A DNA stretch of 64,000 nucleotides from an uncultured Vicinamibacterales bacterium (GTDB lineage Bacteria > Acidobacteriota > Vicinamibacteria > Vicinamibacterales > UBA8438). How positions within the stretch are numbered: the stretch's first letter is position 1; each line of letters starts with the position of its first letter. A model generated the notes under the pieces. The model did no database searches and had not been told where the DNA came from. It saw nothing but the letters and a program-made list of their open reading frames with translations. The DNA is taken from NCBI GenBank assembly GCA_958295905.1, contig OY282382.1, positions 124,001 through 188,000 on the forward strand, given 5' to 3'. Positions 1 to 8,770 of the stretch are shown here, in pieces. Both the position numbers and the translations under genes were made by a program.

Positions 1-195
1 TGGGCGGAGGCGTTACTGGACGCCGGACGGCTGCGGGCGGAGGGGTTCCTCGACCCGCGGCCAGTCCGCCGGAAGTGGCATGAATTCCTGAATGGGCATG
101 AGCAATGCAAACAGCACCTCTGGAACGTTCTGATGTTTCAGGCGTGGCTGGACCGCCGTCGACGGAACTCCGGACCAGGCGTAACCGCGGCATGA
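1..195 (+). CDS. asnB: Asparagine synthetase (glutamine-hydrolysing), C-terminal end, partial
   Basis: Only the last 64 codons are in the window; the reading frame is open from base 1 and stops at 193-195. The translated tail has the pattern of the AsnB synthetase domain C-terminus: a run like FLDPRPVRRKWHEFLNG followed by HLWNVLMFQAWL, the usual end of bacterial AsnB before a short variable tail. AsnB makes asparagine from aspartate with glutamine and ATP. AsnB paralogues often sit inside polysaccharide clusters, which fits the glycosyltransferases and flippase just downstream on the other strand. The identification rests on this short tail alone. Confidence 0.75.
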   Translation, partial: WAEALLDAGRLRAEGFLDPRPVRRKWHEFLNGHEQCKQHLWNVLMFQAWLDRRRRNSGPGVTAA

Positions 196-350
196 CCTTG
201 GGAATGTTCGCCGACCCGTCCTTTCCGCTGCGGCGTTCGCAAGAGCGACTCGAATGCGCCGGCGCTCGATCCGGCTGCCACGACCGGCGGCGCGGCCTCC
301 CGGCGCGCATTCCGCGCCGCGCTCGGCGGCGGGTAACATATTCAACCTGT

Positions 351-1343
351 ATGCGCAGATTCAACACGGAAGGTCCCATCCGCCCCGAGGACCATTACCA
401 CGTTCCGCCGCTGGAACGGGTGGACCTCGACCAGATCCTGGACATGATCCGGCGCAAACGGTACTTCCTGCTGCACGCGCCCCGTCAGACCGGCAAGACC
501 TCGGCTCTCCTGGCGCTTCGGGACCTGCTGAACCGCGGCGAACAAGGCGACTTCCGGTGCGAATATGTGAACGTCGAGGCCGCCCAGGCGCACCGCGAAG
601 ACTTGAGCGGCGCGATGCGCACCATTCTCGGCGCGCTGGCCGACCACGCCTTGCTGTCAGGCGACCGGTTCCTGGACGGGGTCTGGCTGGACATCCTGAG
701 CAGTTTCGGCCCGGGCGGAGCGCTGGGCGCCGCATTGACGCGCTGGAGCCTGGCCGACCCCAAACCGCTGGTGCTGCTGGTTGACGAGATCGACTCGCTC
801 GTCGGCGACACGCTGCTGTCCGTGCTCCGGCAGTTGCGCGCCGGCTACGAGCAGCGTCCCGGGGGCTTTCCGCAAAGCGTCGTGCTTTGCGGCGTGCGAG
901 ACCTTCAGGATTACCGCATCCGCTCCGGCTCGGGCGGGATGATCGCCGGCGGCAGCCCGTTCAACGTGGCCGCCAAGTCGTTGCGCCTCGCCGATTTCGC
1001 CGAAGCCGAGACGCGGAAACTGCTTGCGCAGCACACCGCCGAAACCGGGCAGGCGTTCACGCCGGAGGCGCTGAAGATGGTCTGGACCCAGACGCAGGGT
1101 CAGCCCTGGCTGGTCAACGCGCTGTGCGCCGACGCCTGCTTCGACAACGAGTCCGGCCGCGACCGCTCCCGCGCCGTTACCGCCGCCGACGTCCTCGACG
1201 CCCGCGAGCGGCTGATTCTGAGCCGGCGCACCCACCTCGACCAACTCGCCCACCAACTCGAGGAGGAACGGGTGCGGCGGGTCGTGGAACCCGTACTGAG
1301 CGGCGGCGACGAGCCCCGCTACCATCTTGGCGGCGCGCCTTGA
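351..1343 (+). CDS. AAA-like ATPase (AAA_35 type), C-terminus apparently truncated
   Basis: Predicted 330-aa cytoplasmic P-loop ATPase. A Walker A-like run HAPRQTGKTSAL lies near residue 43 and a Walker B-like run LVLLVDEIDSL near residue 140; a later QPWLVNALC segment is typical of the family. Proteins of this AAA-like family usually continue after RRVVEPVLSGG into a winged-helix tail of more than 100 residues. Here the frame ends about 12 residues later, so the tail looks lost by frameshift or rearrangement. The start is the ATG at 351, where homology to the family begins; the frame is open back to 105 but that stretch looks non-coding and carries no clear ribosome site. Function unknown; many relatives sit in accessory regions. 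Confidence 0.65.
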   Translation: MRRFNTEGPIRPEDHYHVPPLERVDLDQILDMIRRKRYFLLHAPRQTGKTSALLALRDLLNRGEQGDFRCEYVNVEAAQAHREDLSGAMRTILGALADHALLSGDRFLDGVWLDILSSFGPGGALGAALTRWSLADPKPLVLLVDEIDSLVGDTLLSVLRQLRAGYEQRPGGFPQSVVLCGVRDLQDYRIRSGSGGMIAGGSPFNVAAKSLRLADFAEAETRKLLAQHTAETGQAFTPEALKMVWTQTQGQPWLVNALCADACFDNESGRDRSRAVTAADVLDARERLILSRRTHLDQLAHQLEEERVRRVVEPVLSGGDEPRYHLGGAP

Positions 1344-1431
1344 GCTAGTAACGCTCCGGCGGCAGGTTGAGCGCGGCATCGAGCGGAGGCAGCCTGTCGT
1401 GACCGGGGCGCGCGTGGCGCAGCGAGGGTCA

Positions 1432-2502
1432 CTATTGCTCCGAGACCGCGAGCCGCAGGTCCGTAACCAGACGATCATGCCATTTCGCGCTTCGGAAGTC
1501 CTCTCCCCGGCGTTCGGCTCCCTTGCAGAGCCGCCGGTACAGATCGGGATCGTCCAGCAACCGCTCGATGGCGGACCGCACCGCGTCGGCGGATCGGGGC
1601 TCCACGAGCAGCCCGTGCTCTTCGTGCCCGACGATCTCCGGAACGGCGCGCCACTTGGCGGCGATGACGGGCAGCCCGCACTGGAAAGCTTCGAGGATGA
1701 CGCCGGGATGGCCCTCCCCGGAGTAATAGCTGGGGAACAGCAGCAAGTCGTGCTCGCTCAAAACCCGGGGTATGTCCCCCGGCTCCAGCACGCCGCCATA
1801 GGTCGCCCGGGGATGGGTCTCGAACAGGGACCAGTCCGTGTCGGACATGCCGGGTCCGAAGACGTGAAGGTGGCACCGCTCGGGCAGCTGGCGGCACGCA
1901 TCAAGGGCCTCGGCCAGCCCCTTGTCCATGTGCAGCCGGGAGACGAAGATCAGCTTTCTGACCTCCTCACGCCTGATCCTGGCGGGCGCCTGGACGTTTC
2001 TCGTGCCGGGAAGCCAGCGAAAATTGGGCAGGTGGTCGAAGTCCCGGTACGCCTGCCACGTCTCGACGTACACCAGCGAACAGCGCATCCAGGCCCGGGC
2101 CGCCAGCCAGCGGGCCACGGCGCCGTATCCGTGAAACACCAGACTCAGGTCACCTCCGGAAAGCCTCAGCACCAGAGGCCGGCGCGTCATTCTGCAGATC
2201 GCCCAGACGGACGACGCGAGGACGAGCGCTGAACCGGGGGCGGTGACGAGGAACACGCCCTCGGAGCGTCGGATCTTCGTCACGACTCCCCGGATGACCC
2301 GCAAGAACCGCGCAAGGCGAGAGACATGAAATCTCCACCGGGAGATATTGGTCACATCGCCCGACGTGTCGAGGACCTCCAGCTCGAACCCCCGCTGACC
2401 CAGTTCACGAACCGCCTCGACGGCCTGCACCGTGTGCCCGCCGATCACGTTGGTGGCCGACGCCCCGGAGCCCAGCGGGGCGATGAGCAGGAGCTTCGTC
2501 AT
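1432..2502 (-). CDS. Family 4 (GT-B) glycosyltransferase
   Basis: A 356-aa GT-B fold glycosyltransferase. The N-terminus MTKLLLIAPLG is followed by a glycine-rich GGHTVQAVEAV segment. The C-terminal half carries the PF00534-type E-x7-E signature in GEGHPGVILEAFQ and a VPEIV-HGLLVEP nucleotide-sugar binding region. It probably adds a sugar to a lipid-linked polysaccharide precursor at the cytoplasmic face. The ATG overlaps the TGA of the flippase gene (ATGA at 2499-2502), so the two are translationally coupled and the longer upstream frame can be discarded. It is the last gene of the run GT2-flippase-GT4. The sugar and acceptor cannot be told from sequence. Confidence 0.85.
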   Translation of the reverse strand: MTKLLLIAPLGSGASATNVIGGHTVQAVEAVRELGQRGFELEVLDTSGDVTNISRWRFHVSRLARFLRVIRGVVTKIRRSEGVFLVTAPGSALVLASSVWAICRMTRRPLVLRLSGGDLSLVFHGYGAVARWLAARAWMRCSLVYVETWQAYRDFDHLPNFRWLPGTRNVQAPARIRREEVRKLIFVSRLHMDKGLAEALDACRQLPERCHLHVFGPGMSDTDWSLFETHPRATYGGVLEPGDIPRVLSEHDLLLFPSYYSGEGHPGVILEAFQCGLPVIAAKWRAVPEIVGHEEHGLLVEPRSADAVRSAIERLLDDPDLYRRLCKGAERRGEDFRSAKWHDRLVTDLRLAVSEQ

Positions 2503-3890
2503 CTCGTCATCTTGATCAGCATTTGACGGCCGAACACGGATCGGCCGGCCGCCCACAAGAAACTCATGTCGCCGCGTCCCGGCAACCAGATCGGGAGCCA
2601 CGCCATTCGCGTGGTCTTTTCGAACATGATCGCGAGGGCCAGGCAACGGCCGAGCATGCCGATGGTCATCGCCCAAGCGGCCGCCTCGACGCCGAGTCGC
2701 GGGTAGAGCAGAAAAATCGCGCCGAGATTGCCGCACAACCCGAGGCCAACCGCCCACGAGCAGACGTCCGGGCGGTTGACGCCCTTGAAGTGCGTCATGA
2801 AGATGCCCACGCCGGCATAGGCCAGAATCCCGGGCGCCATGATCCAGATCAGCGGGACCGCCGGCAGGAAAGCGTCCGAAAGCAGGAGCCGAATCAGCGG
2901 CGTGCTGATCGCCAGCAGGGCCAGGAGGGCGATGGCGGTCGCTCCGCAGCCGAGGCGCAGGCAGCGGGCCGACAGTTCGGGACTACGTCCGCTGGTGACA
3001 CGCGGCAGCAGCGCGTTGCCGACCGCGCTGGAGATCACGGTGAGCCGAAGCATGATCGCGCTGGCGACGGCGAACAATCCGACATCGGCCTGGCCGGCGA
3101 TCAACCCGAGCACGAGAATGCCGACGTGCTGTTCAGCCGCGTCCCCGATTCGCGCGACATGATATCTCAAACCGTAGCCGAGAATGCCGGTGACGGCCGA
3201 GCGGGACGGCATCTCCGGGACCAGCCCGCCATGCCGCCGCAGGTCCCGGAGGCAGGCGGCGATCAGGACAAGATGACCGCCGGCGAACGCCAGGAGGGCG
3301 CCGTCGACCCCGAGGCCCCCGCGCCACACGAGAACCAGGATCGCGAGGACGTGCGCCCACGCCTGCAACAGCAGGAAGATCGCAAGCCGGCCGAAGCGCC
3401 TGAGCGCGGCGAGTTGATGCTGGACCGCGAACGAGAACGCCGTCAGCGGAATCAGTGCGAGCGCCAAGTGAAACGAGCGCATCTCCGCCTTCTGGAAGAA
3501 GGCGGTGCCGCTGTGGATCATCGGGATCGCCAACGCGATCGCCAATCCACCGCCGACGAGACAGATCGTCAGCGCGGAGGACACGCCCTGCGACACGCTT
3601 GCCTGTCCCGCCAAGACGGAATACTGCGCGCCCGACTGGGCGCCGGGCGTGAAGAGCATCCCCAGCAGCGTGCCGAACGCGAGGCAGACGGCATAGCTGC
3701 CCCGGCCTTCGGGCAGCAGCAGCCAAGCGAGCAGCCCCTGGATGAGGACAGCGGGGGCGACGAGACCGATGCGGGCGGCGAACAACATGGCGAGGTCCTG
3801 GCCGCCGGTCGTGCCCGGACCGCGCAGCGCATCGTCGGCGCCTGGCCTTGATGGCGCGGCCCCCCGATCGCCGTGACTGGATCCGCCCAT
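2499..3890 (-). CDS. Polysaccharide flippase (MATE/Wzx-like membrane protein)
   Basis: A 463-aa integral membrane protein with about 12 to 14 hydrophobic segments spread along its length and short charged loops, the layout of the oligosaccharide flippase (MVF/Wzx) superfamily. It likely moves a lipid-linked glycan across the inner membrane. It starts 3 bases after the stop of the double glycosyltransferase and overlaps the next glycosyltransferase by 4 bases, so the three form one translationally linked set. An internal ATG at 3788 (MLFAARIG) just before the first membrane segment is an alternative start; the first 34 residues are polar and not family-like. Confidence 0.8.
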   Translation of the reverse strand: MGGSSHGDRGAAPSRPGADDALRGPGTTGGQDLAMLFAARIGLVAPAVLIQGLLAWLLLPEGRGSYAVCLAFGTLLGMLFTPGAQSGAQYSVLAGQASVSQGVSSALTICLVGGGLAIALAIPMIHSGTAFFQKAEMRSFHLALALIPLTAFSFAVQHQLAALRRFGRLAIFLLLQAWAHVLAILVLVWRGGLGVDGALLAFAGGHLVLIAACLRDLRRHGGLVPEMPSRSAVTGILGYGLRYHVARIGDAAEQHVGILVLGLIAGQADVGLFAVASAIMLRLTVISSAVGNALLPRVTSGRSPELSARCLRLGCGATAIALLALLAISTPLIRLLLSDAFLPAVPLIWIMAPGILAYAGVGIFMTHFKGVNRPDVCSWAVGLGLCGNLGAIFLLYPRLGVEAAAWAMTIGMLGRCLALAIMFEKTTRMAWLPIWLPGRGDMSFLWAAGRSVFGRQMLIKMTR

Positions 3891-3893
3891 CTG

Positions 3894-5912
3894 TCAATGG
3901 GAAGGGACGACGGTCTCGGTCGCACCGGTCGAACCGGCCGGCGTCGGGGTAAAGAAACCGATTCCCCAGCTCAGGTGCATGGTTGCGAGGACCAGCGGGA
4001 GCAGGATCCCGGCGGACGAACGGCGACGGACGCCGACCGCCAGAGAGCCGACGGCCAGGGTGAGGACGTACATGAGCGGCACTGCCGCCGCCCAGGAGAC
4101 GCCGGCCCCGGCCAGGACCGGCCAAGCGGCCAACCCCAGCAGCAACAGCGGGCTGGCGAGATGCCGGGGCAGCAGGGAGGCCGGATGCCGCCGCGCCACG
4201 ACCCGCTTCCATCGGCCGTAATTGAAATACTGCCAAGCGAGATCCCGCAACGTGCCGCGGGGCTGGTAGGTGGCCACGAGTTCGGGATCGAACCACACCG
4301 TTTCCCCGCGCACCCGCAGCCGCCAGTTGAGTTCGTAGTCCTGATTTCGAACGAAGGCAGGGTCGACGCCGCCCGCCGCCTCCAGCGCATCGCGCCGGAA
4401 CGCGCCCAGGTAGACGGTGTCGACGGGCCCCTCGGGGCCGCCCAGCCGGTAGCGGGCGCCGCCGGCTCCCAGGGGGGTGGTCATCGCGACCGCCACCGCG
4501 CGCCCGAAGAACGTGGCGCCGACCGGCCGTTGCCGCCCGCCGACGTTGGCCGCCCCCGTCCTTCGCAACGTGCTCACGGCGCGGCGCACGTATCCGGGTG
4601 GGAACACCGTATGGGCGTCGCACCGCACGATGATCTCGCCGGTCGCCGCCCGGTGCGCCGCGCGCAACCCGAAGCCGGCGGTCTGTTCCTGATTGCGAAT
4701 CAGTTTCACCGTCGGGTACCGCCGCCGGATCAGATCGGACGTGGCCGCGGTGTCGGATCCGTCGGCGACGATGACCTCTACCGAACCCTCGTAGTCTTGA
4801 GACAACACCGACTCTATCGCCGCCCCGATGGTCGCCTCGGCGTTCCGAACCGGTATGAGAACCGACACCGGCGGCAAGGCAGCGGCGACCGGACGAAAAG
4901 GCGCCCGGCGCGCCATCCGCCCCCTCGTGGTCCGCACCGGAGTCAAGAAACCGATGCCCCAGCTCAGGTGCATGGTTGCGAGGACCAGCGGGAGCAGGAT
5001 CGCGGCGGACGAACGGCGACGGACGCCGACCGCCAGAGAACCGACCGCCAAGGTAAGGACGTACGCGAGCGGCACTACCGCCGCCCCGGAGACGCCGGCC
5101 AGGGCCAGGACCGGCGAGGCGGCCAATCCCAGCAGCAACAGCGGGCTGGCGAGATGCCGGGGCAGCAGGGAGGCCGGATGCCGCCGCGCCACGACCCGTT
5201 TCCATCGGCCGTAATTGAAATATTGCCAAGCGAGATCCGGCAACGTGCCGCGGGGCCGGTAGGTGGCCACGAGTTCGGGAGCGAACCACACCGTTTCCCC
5301 GCGCGCCCGCAGCCGCCAGTTGAGTTCGTAGTCCTCGGCGCCGCCAAGGGTAGGGTCGACGCCGCCCACCGACGCCAACGCATCGCGCCGGAACGCACCC
5401 AGGAAGACGGTGTCGACGGGCCCCTCGGGGCCGCCCAGCCGGTAGCGGGCGCCGCCGGCTCCCAGGGGGGTGGTCATCGCGACCGCCACCGCGCGCTCGA
5501 AGAACGTGGCGCCGACCGGCCGTTGCCGGCCGCCGACGTTGGCCGCCCCCGTCCTCTGCGACACGCTCACCGCAGTGGACAAGTATCCCGGTGGGAACAC
5601 CGTATGGGCGTCGCACCGCACGATGAGCTCTCCGGTCGCCGCCCCGTACCCCGCGTGGATTCCGAACGTGATGACCTGTTCAGGATTGGAAACCAGTTTC
5701 ACCGTCGGGTACCGCCGCCGGACCAGATCGGACGTGGCCGCGGTGTCGGATCCGTCGGCGACGACAACCTCTACCGAACCCTCGTAGTCCTGAGACAACA
5801 CCGACTCTATCGCCGTCCCGATCGTCGCCTCGGCGTTCCGAACCGGAATAAGAACCGACACCGACGGCAAGGCGGTCGCAGTGGCCGGGGGCGGACCAGA
5901 ACTCTCTTTCAT
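3894..5912 (-). CDS. Double glycosyltransferase family 2 protein (in-frame tandem duplication, ExoA-like)
   Basis: A 672-aa protein made of two nearly identical GT2 units of 331 residues each (about residues 15-345 and 346-672). Each unit has the VSVLIPVRNAEATIG start, a VRCDAHTVFPPGY segment with the metal-binding D-A-H variant of DxD, a DYELNWRLR acceptor-site motif (EDYEL in unit 1, QDYEL in unit 2) and three C-terminal membrane helices. Single units resemble ExoA-type membrane glycosyltransferases. It probably builds a repeat-unit glycan with the neighbouring flippase. I chose the ATG at 5912 (MKESSG); the frame is open to 5984 but that extension overlaps the preceding gene and has noticeably lower third-position GC. 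Confidence 0.85.
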   Translation of the reverse strand: MKESSGPPPATATALPSVSVLIPVRNAEATIGTAIESVLSQDYEGSVEVVVADGSDTAATSDLVRRRYPTVKLVSNPEQVITFGIHAGYGAATGELIVRCDAHTVFPPGYLSTAVSVSQRTGAANVGGRQRPVGATFFERAVAVAMTTPLGAGGARYRLGGPEGPVDTVFLGAFRRDALASVGGVDPTLGGAEDYELNWRLRARGETVWFAPELVATYRPRGTLPDLAWQYFNYGRWKRVVARRHPASLLPRHLASPLLLLGLAASPVLALAGVSGAAVVPLAYVLTLAVGSLAVGVRRRSSAAILLPLVLATMHLSWGIGFLTPVRTTRGRMARRAPFRPVAAALPPVSVLIPVRNAEATIGAAIESVLSQDYEGSVEVIVADGSDTAATSDLIRRRYPTVKLIRNQEQTAGFGLRAAHRAATGEIIVRCDAHTVFPPGYVRRAVSTLRRTGAANVGGRQRPVGATFFGRAVAVAMTTPLGAGGARYRLGGPEGPVDTVYLGAFRRDALEAAGGVDPAFVRNQDYELNWRLRVRGETVWFDPELVATYQPRGTLRDLAWQYFNYGRWKRVVARRHPASLLPRHLASPLLLLGLAAWPVLAGAGVSWAAAVPLMYVLTLAVGSLAVGVRRRSSAGILLPLVLATMHLSWGIGFFTPTPAGSTGATETVVPSH
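3952..5875. repeat. Direct repeat of 993-bp period inside the double glycosyltransferase gene
   Basis: Bases 3952-4882 are repeated at 4945-5875 with a constant offset of 993 bp (331 codons). Long blocks are identical at the DNA level, with scattered substitutions, so this is a diverged genomic duplication and not an assembly duplicate. The stop of the first unit has been lost and replaced by an arginine-rich linker. Confidence 0.9.
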
Positions 5913-5970
5913 GTCGCGTGACGCCAAGGGGTATCGAGCCGGCTGCCCCCAGGGAGCATCCGGTTTATCG

Positions 5971-6294
5971 TCAGTTGGGAGCATTCAGTTTAGCACCGGA
6001 TGCACGGCCGGCTCGAATCTCTCTCCACAGCCGGATCGCGGCCGGGAAGTCGCGGTCCGCCAAGGCGGCCAACGCCAACGCCATCAGCGACTCGGGAGAG
6101 CGGTGGAGCGTGCAGGCGCGGCCGGCGCGGTGGCGGGCCTCCGCGGGGTCGCCGAGATCGAGCGCGGCGCGGGCCTGCCGCCGGCAGCGGGCGGCGGCCT
6201 GCTCGACCGCCAGCACCTGTCGAAGGTCGGTGCGGCAGCGGTGGCAGGACGGTCCGCCGGCATGCCGGGCGCCGCAGGTCGGACAGCTTTCCAT
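5971..6294 (-). CDS. Small zinc-ribbon protein of the chaperone operon
   Basis: A 107-aa protein with four cysteines in an N-terminal zinc ribbon (C-P-T-C about residue 4, C-H-R-C about residue 17) followed by an alanine-rich helical segment that resembles one or two TPR-like hairpins. It begins 5 bases after the Hsp70 stop, so it is the last gene of the J-GrpE-Hsp70 set and presumably an accessory or client-recognition subunit. No catalytic motif is visible. Its end lies about 60 bases before the glycosyltransferase start. Confidence 0.65.
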   Translation of the reverse strand: MESCPTCGARHAGGPSCHRCRTDLRQVLAVEQAAARCRRQARAALDLGDPAEARHRAGRACTLHRSPESLMALALAALADRDFPAAIRLWREIRAGRASGAKLNAPN

Positions 6295-6299
6295 GCCGG

Positions 6300-8096
6300 C
6301 TACTCGACGTAGAAGAGGATCTCGTCGAGGTTGCGCCTGAGCTCGGATGCCTGCCCGGCGCGCCCCTCCTTGAGGGCGCCCCGGAGATCCTCCATCAGGT
6401 TGATCATCTCTTCCCGGTCTTCGGCCGGCGCGGCGTCGAGCGCCCGTTCGGCCCGCGCCAGGGTCTCCTCGGCCCCGCGGACCACGTCCGGGGGGACGGC
6501 GGACGCCGGCGCCGGTTCCCCGCCGCGGCCGGCGGCGGCGTCCCCGGCTTCCCCCCCGCGGGCCCCGCCCCAGAGCGTCGAGACCCGTTCCCGGGCGGCG
6601 CCGAGAGCCTCGCCGGTGGAGCGCCCGATGGCGTTCTCGACGACGCCGCGGATCTCGCGGCCGGTCGCCCGTTCCCGGGCGCGCACATGCAGCAGACCGT
6701 CGAGGTCCAGACTGTAGGTGAAGAGCAGGCCCTGCCGGTGGGCGTCCCGCTGCTGGTTCAGACCGCTGAACAGGAAGGTGCCGATCTCCACGTTCTTCAG
6801 GGCGTCCGGGTCTTCCCCCTGATAGACCTTGACGTCCACGGCTTCCTGGTCCTCGAACATTGTGAAGAACACCTCGGTCCGGGTGGCCGGCAGCTTGCTG
6901 TTGCGCCGGATGAGGGGAAAGAACTGGTGGGCGTACGGCATGCCGTAGAGCTCGCCGGCGGCGCTGGTGCCGAAGGTGTAGGGCGTGATGTCGACCAGCA
7001 CCGCCTGCATGTCCCGCCCCATCTCGATACCGGCCTGCACGCCCGCCCCCAGCGCCACGCACAGATCCGGATCGACCTCGCCGTGCGGCTCCTGCCCCAG
7101 CCGCTCCGCGAGGACCGCCGCGATCCTCGGAATGCGGGTGGAGCCGCCCACCAGCAGCACGCGGTCGAGCTCGCTCGGACGCACCGCGGCATCCTGCAGA
7201 GCCGTGGTCACGGCCCGGAGGGAACGGTCGAGAAGCGGCTCCAGGTCGCTCTCGAATTCGGTGCGGCTCAGCTCGCAGGCGAGATGCGCGGGTGCGCCGT
7301 CCACCGTGGCGACATGGTCCTCTTCGACGCGGACCCAGGGTTGATCCGACAGATCGATCTTGGCGCGTTCCGCCGCCCGCCGCAGACGCGCCTGCAGGAG
7401 ACGGTCGCCGCGCGCGCCCTCGACGCCCAGCTCCTTCTCGATATGAGCGTTGAGGCGTTCGACGATGAGCGCGTCGAAATCGTCGCCGCCGAGCCGGTTG
7501 TCGCCGGCGGTGGCCAGGACCTCGACCACGCCCTCCTCCACGCGCACCACCGAGACGTCGAACGTGCCGCCCCCCAGATCGTAGACGAGAAGGGTGCCGC
7601 GCCCGGTGCTGCCGCTCTCGTAGCTGAGGGCGGCGGCCGTCGGTTCGTTGATGATCCGGACGACCGTCAGGCCGGCGATTTCCCCGGCCTCCCGCGTCGC
7701 CTGCCGCTGGACGTCGGTGAAGTAGGCGGGAACGGTGATGACGGCCTTGCGCACCTCCCGGCCGACCGCGCGGTCCGCGCGTTCCTTGAGCGCCTTGAGG
7801 ATGAAGGCCGAGATCTCCTGCGGCGCATAGTCGCCGTCGCCCATCCGCACCCGCGTTCCCGAGCCCATCAGCCGCTTGACCGAGAGCACCGTCCGCTCGG
7901 GGGCGGCCTCGGCCTGGTTGCGGGCCTGCCGCCCGACGATGACGGCGCCGCGGTCGTCGAGTCCCACGCACGAGGGCAGGACGGCCTCGCCGCGGTCCTC
8001 CACGATCGTGGGCTTCCCGCCGGTGATGATCGCCACCTCGGAGTTCGTGGTGCCCAGATCGATGCCGATGATGGTGTCGTCGCCGCTCACTGCCAT
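6300..8096 (-). CDS. Hsp70 family chaperone (DnaK paralogue)
   Basis: A 598-aa cytoplasmic Hsp70, shorter than canonical DnaK (about 640). The ATPase domain is complete: GIDLGTTNSEVA phosphate-1 motif, VITVPAYF, the connector INEPTAAAL, VYDLGGGTFDVS phosphate-2 motif and the LVGGSTRIPRI adenosine motif. The substrate-binding domain follows, and the tail ends in acidic helices without a DnaK-type EEV end. The start ATG at 8096 (MAVSGDDTIIGIDLGTT) places the motif normally; longer frames are spurious. It lies 5 bases after the GrpE-like gene, so J-like, GrpE-like and Hsp70 proteins are co-expressed as a dedicated chaperone machine distinct from housekeeping DnaK. Confidence 0.9.
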   Translation of the reverse strand: MAVSGDDTIIGIDLGTTNSEVAIITGGKPTIVEDRGEAVLPSCVGLDDRGAVIVGRQARNQAEAAPERTVLSVKRLMGSGTRVRMGDGDYAPQEISAFILKALKERADRAVGREVRKAVITVPAYFTDVQRQATREAGEIAGLTVVRIINEPTAAALSYESGSTGRGTLLVYDLGGGTFDVSVVRVEEGVVEVLATAGDNRLGGDDFDALIVERLNAHIEKELGVEGARGDRLLQARLRRAAERAKIDLSDQPWVRVEEDHVATVDGAPAHLACELSRTEFESDLEPLLDRSLRAVTTALQDAAVRPSELDRVLLVGGSTRIPRIAAVLAERLGQEPHGEVDPDLCVALGAGVQAGIEMGRDMQAVLVDITPYTFGTSAAGELYGMPYAHQFFPLIRRNSKLPATRTEVFFTMFEDQEAVDVKVYQGEDPDALKNVEIGTFLFSGLNQQRDAHRQGLLFTYSLDLDGLLHVRARERATGREIRGVVENAIGRSTGEALGAARERVSTLWGGARGGEAGDAAAGRGGEPAPASAVPPDVVRGAEETLARAERALDAAPAEDREEMINLMEDLRGALKEGRAGQASELRRNLDEILFYVE

Positions 8097-8101
8097 CCGT
8101 G

Positions 8102-8770
8102 TCACTCCTGTGCGCCGAGCCGGTTCACCACGACGTCGGCGGGACGGAGCACGTCGTCGTGCCGGACGAACCCGCTCCGAAGCTCCTCGACCACCCGGCC
8201 GTCCCCGGCCTCGTCGACCCGCCGCGCCTCCACCGCGTGCATGACCCGGCTGTCGAAGGATCGTCCCACGGTCTCCACGCGCCGGACTTCGAACCGGGAC
8301 AGCATCCGATCGAATCGTCTGATCGCCATCTCGTACCCTTCGACGACCCCGTCGACGTCCCGCGGCGGGCGCCTGAACAGCCGGGGCCGCCCGCGCAACC
8401 GAACCGCGGCATCCCGGCCCCGCACCAGGGCGTCGCGCACCTCGAAGGTCTCCACGAGACAGCGGTCCTCGGCGGTTCTGGAGATGCGTTTCTCGAACGC
8501 GGCCAGCGCCTCGCCCCGGTGCTCGACCTCGCGGGCGGCCGTCTCGTAGCGCGCCGCCGCCGCCGCCAGCTCGCGGCCCGCTCTGGCCTGCCCGCGGTTC
8601 TGCAGGCGGATCTCCTGCCGCAGCGCGGCGAACTCGGCGAACAGATCGCGCAGGTCGCAGTCGGCGGCGTCGGGCTCCCCGGGTTCCGGCGCATCGTCTC
8701 CCAGGGCGTCGAGCCACTGCCGAAAGTCCTCCAGCGCCCGCCGCTGCCATTCTCCGCCCGGCTCATGCAT
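8102..8770 (-). CDS. GrpE-like nucleotide exchange factor
   Basis: A 222-aa protein with the GrpE plan: a long N-terminal coiled coil (about residues 30-110, rich in Q, R, E and A heptads) and a C-terminal beta-wing segment reading VVEELRSGFVRHDDVLRPADVVV, very close to the GrpE signature. It should release ADP from the Hsp70 encoded next. The start (MHEPGGEWQ) overlaps the stop of the J-like gene by 8 bases, so translation is coupled. It is divergent from housekeeping GrpE in the middle region. Confidence 0.8.
   Translation of the reverse strand: MHEPGGEWQRRALEDFRQWLDALGDDAPEPGEPDAADCDLRDLFAEFAALRQEIRLQNRGQARAGRELAAAAARYETAAREVEHRGEALAAFEKRISRTAEDRCLVETFEVRDALVRGRDAAVRLRGRPRLFRRPPRDVDGVVEGYEMAIRRFDRMLSRFEVRRVETVGRSFDSRVMHAVEARRVDEAGDGRVVEELRSGFVRHDDVLRPADVVVNRLGAQE

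Noticed and set aside
5913-5984. Longer start for the double glycosyltransferase
   Set aside because: It overlaps the zinc-ribbon gene and has third-position GC much lower than the rest of the gene; GT2 domains normally start close to the N-terminus.
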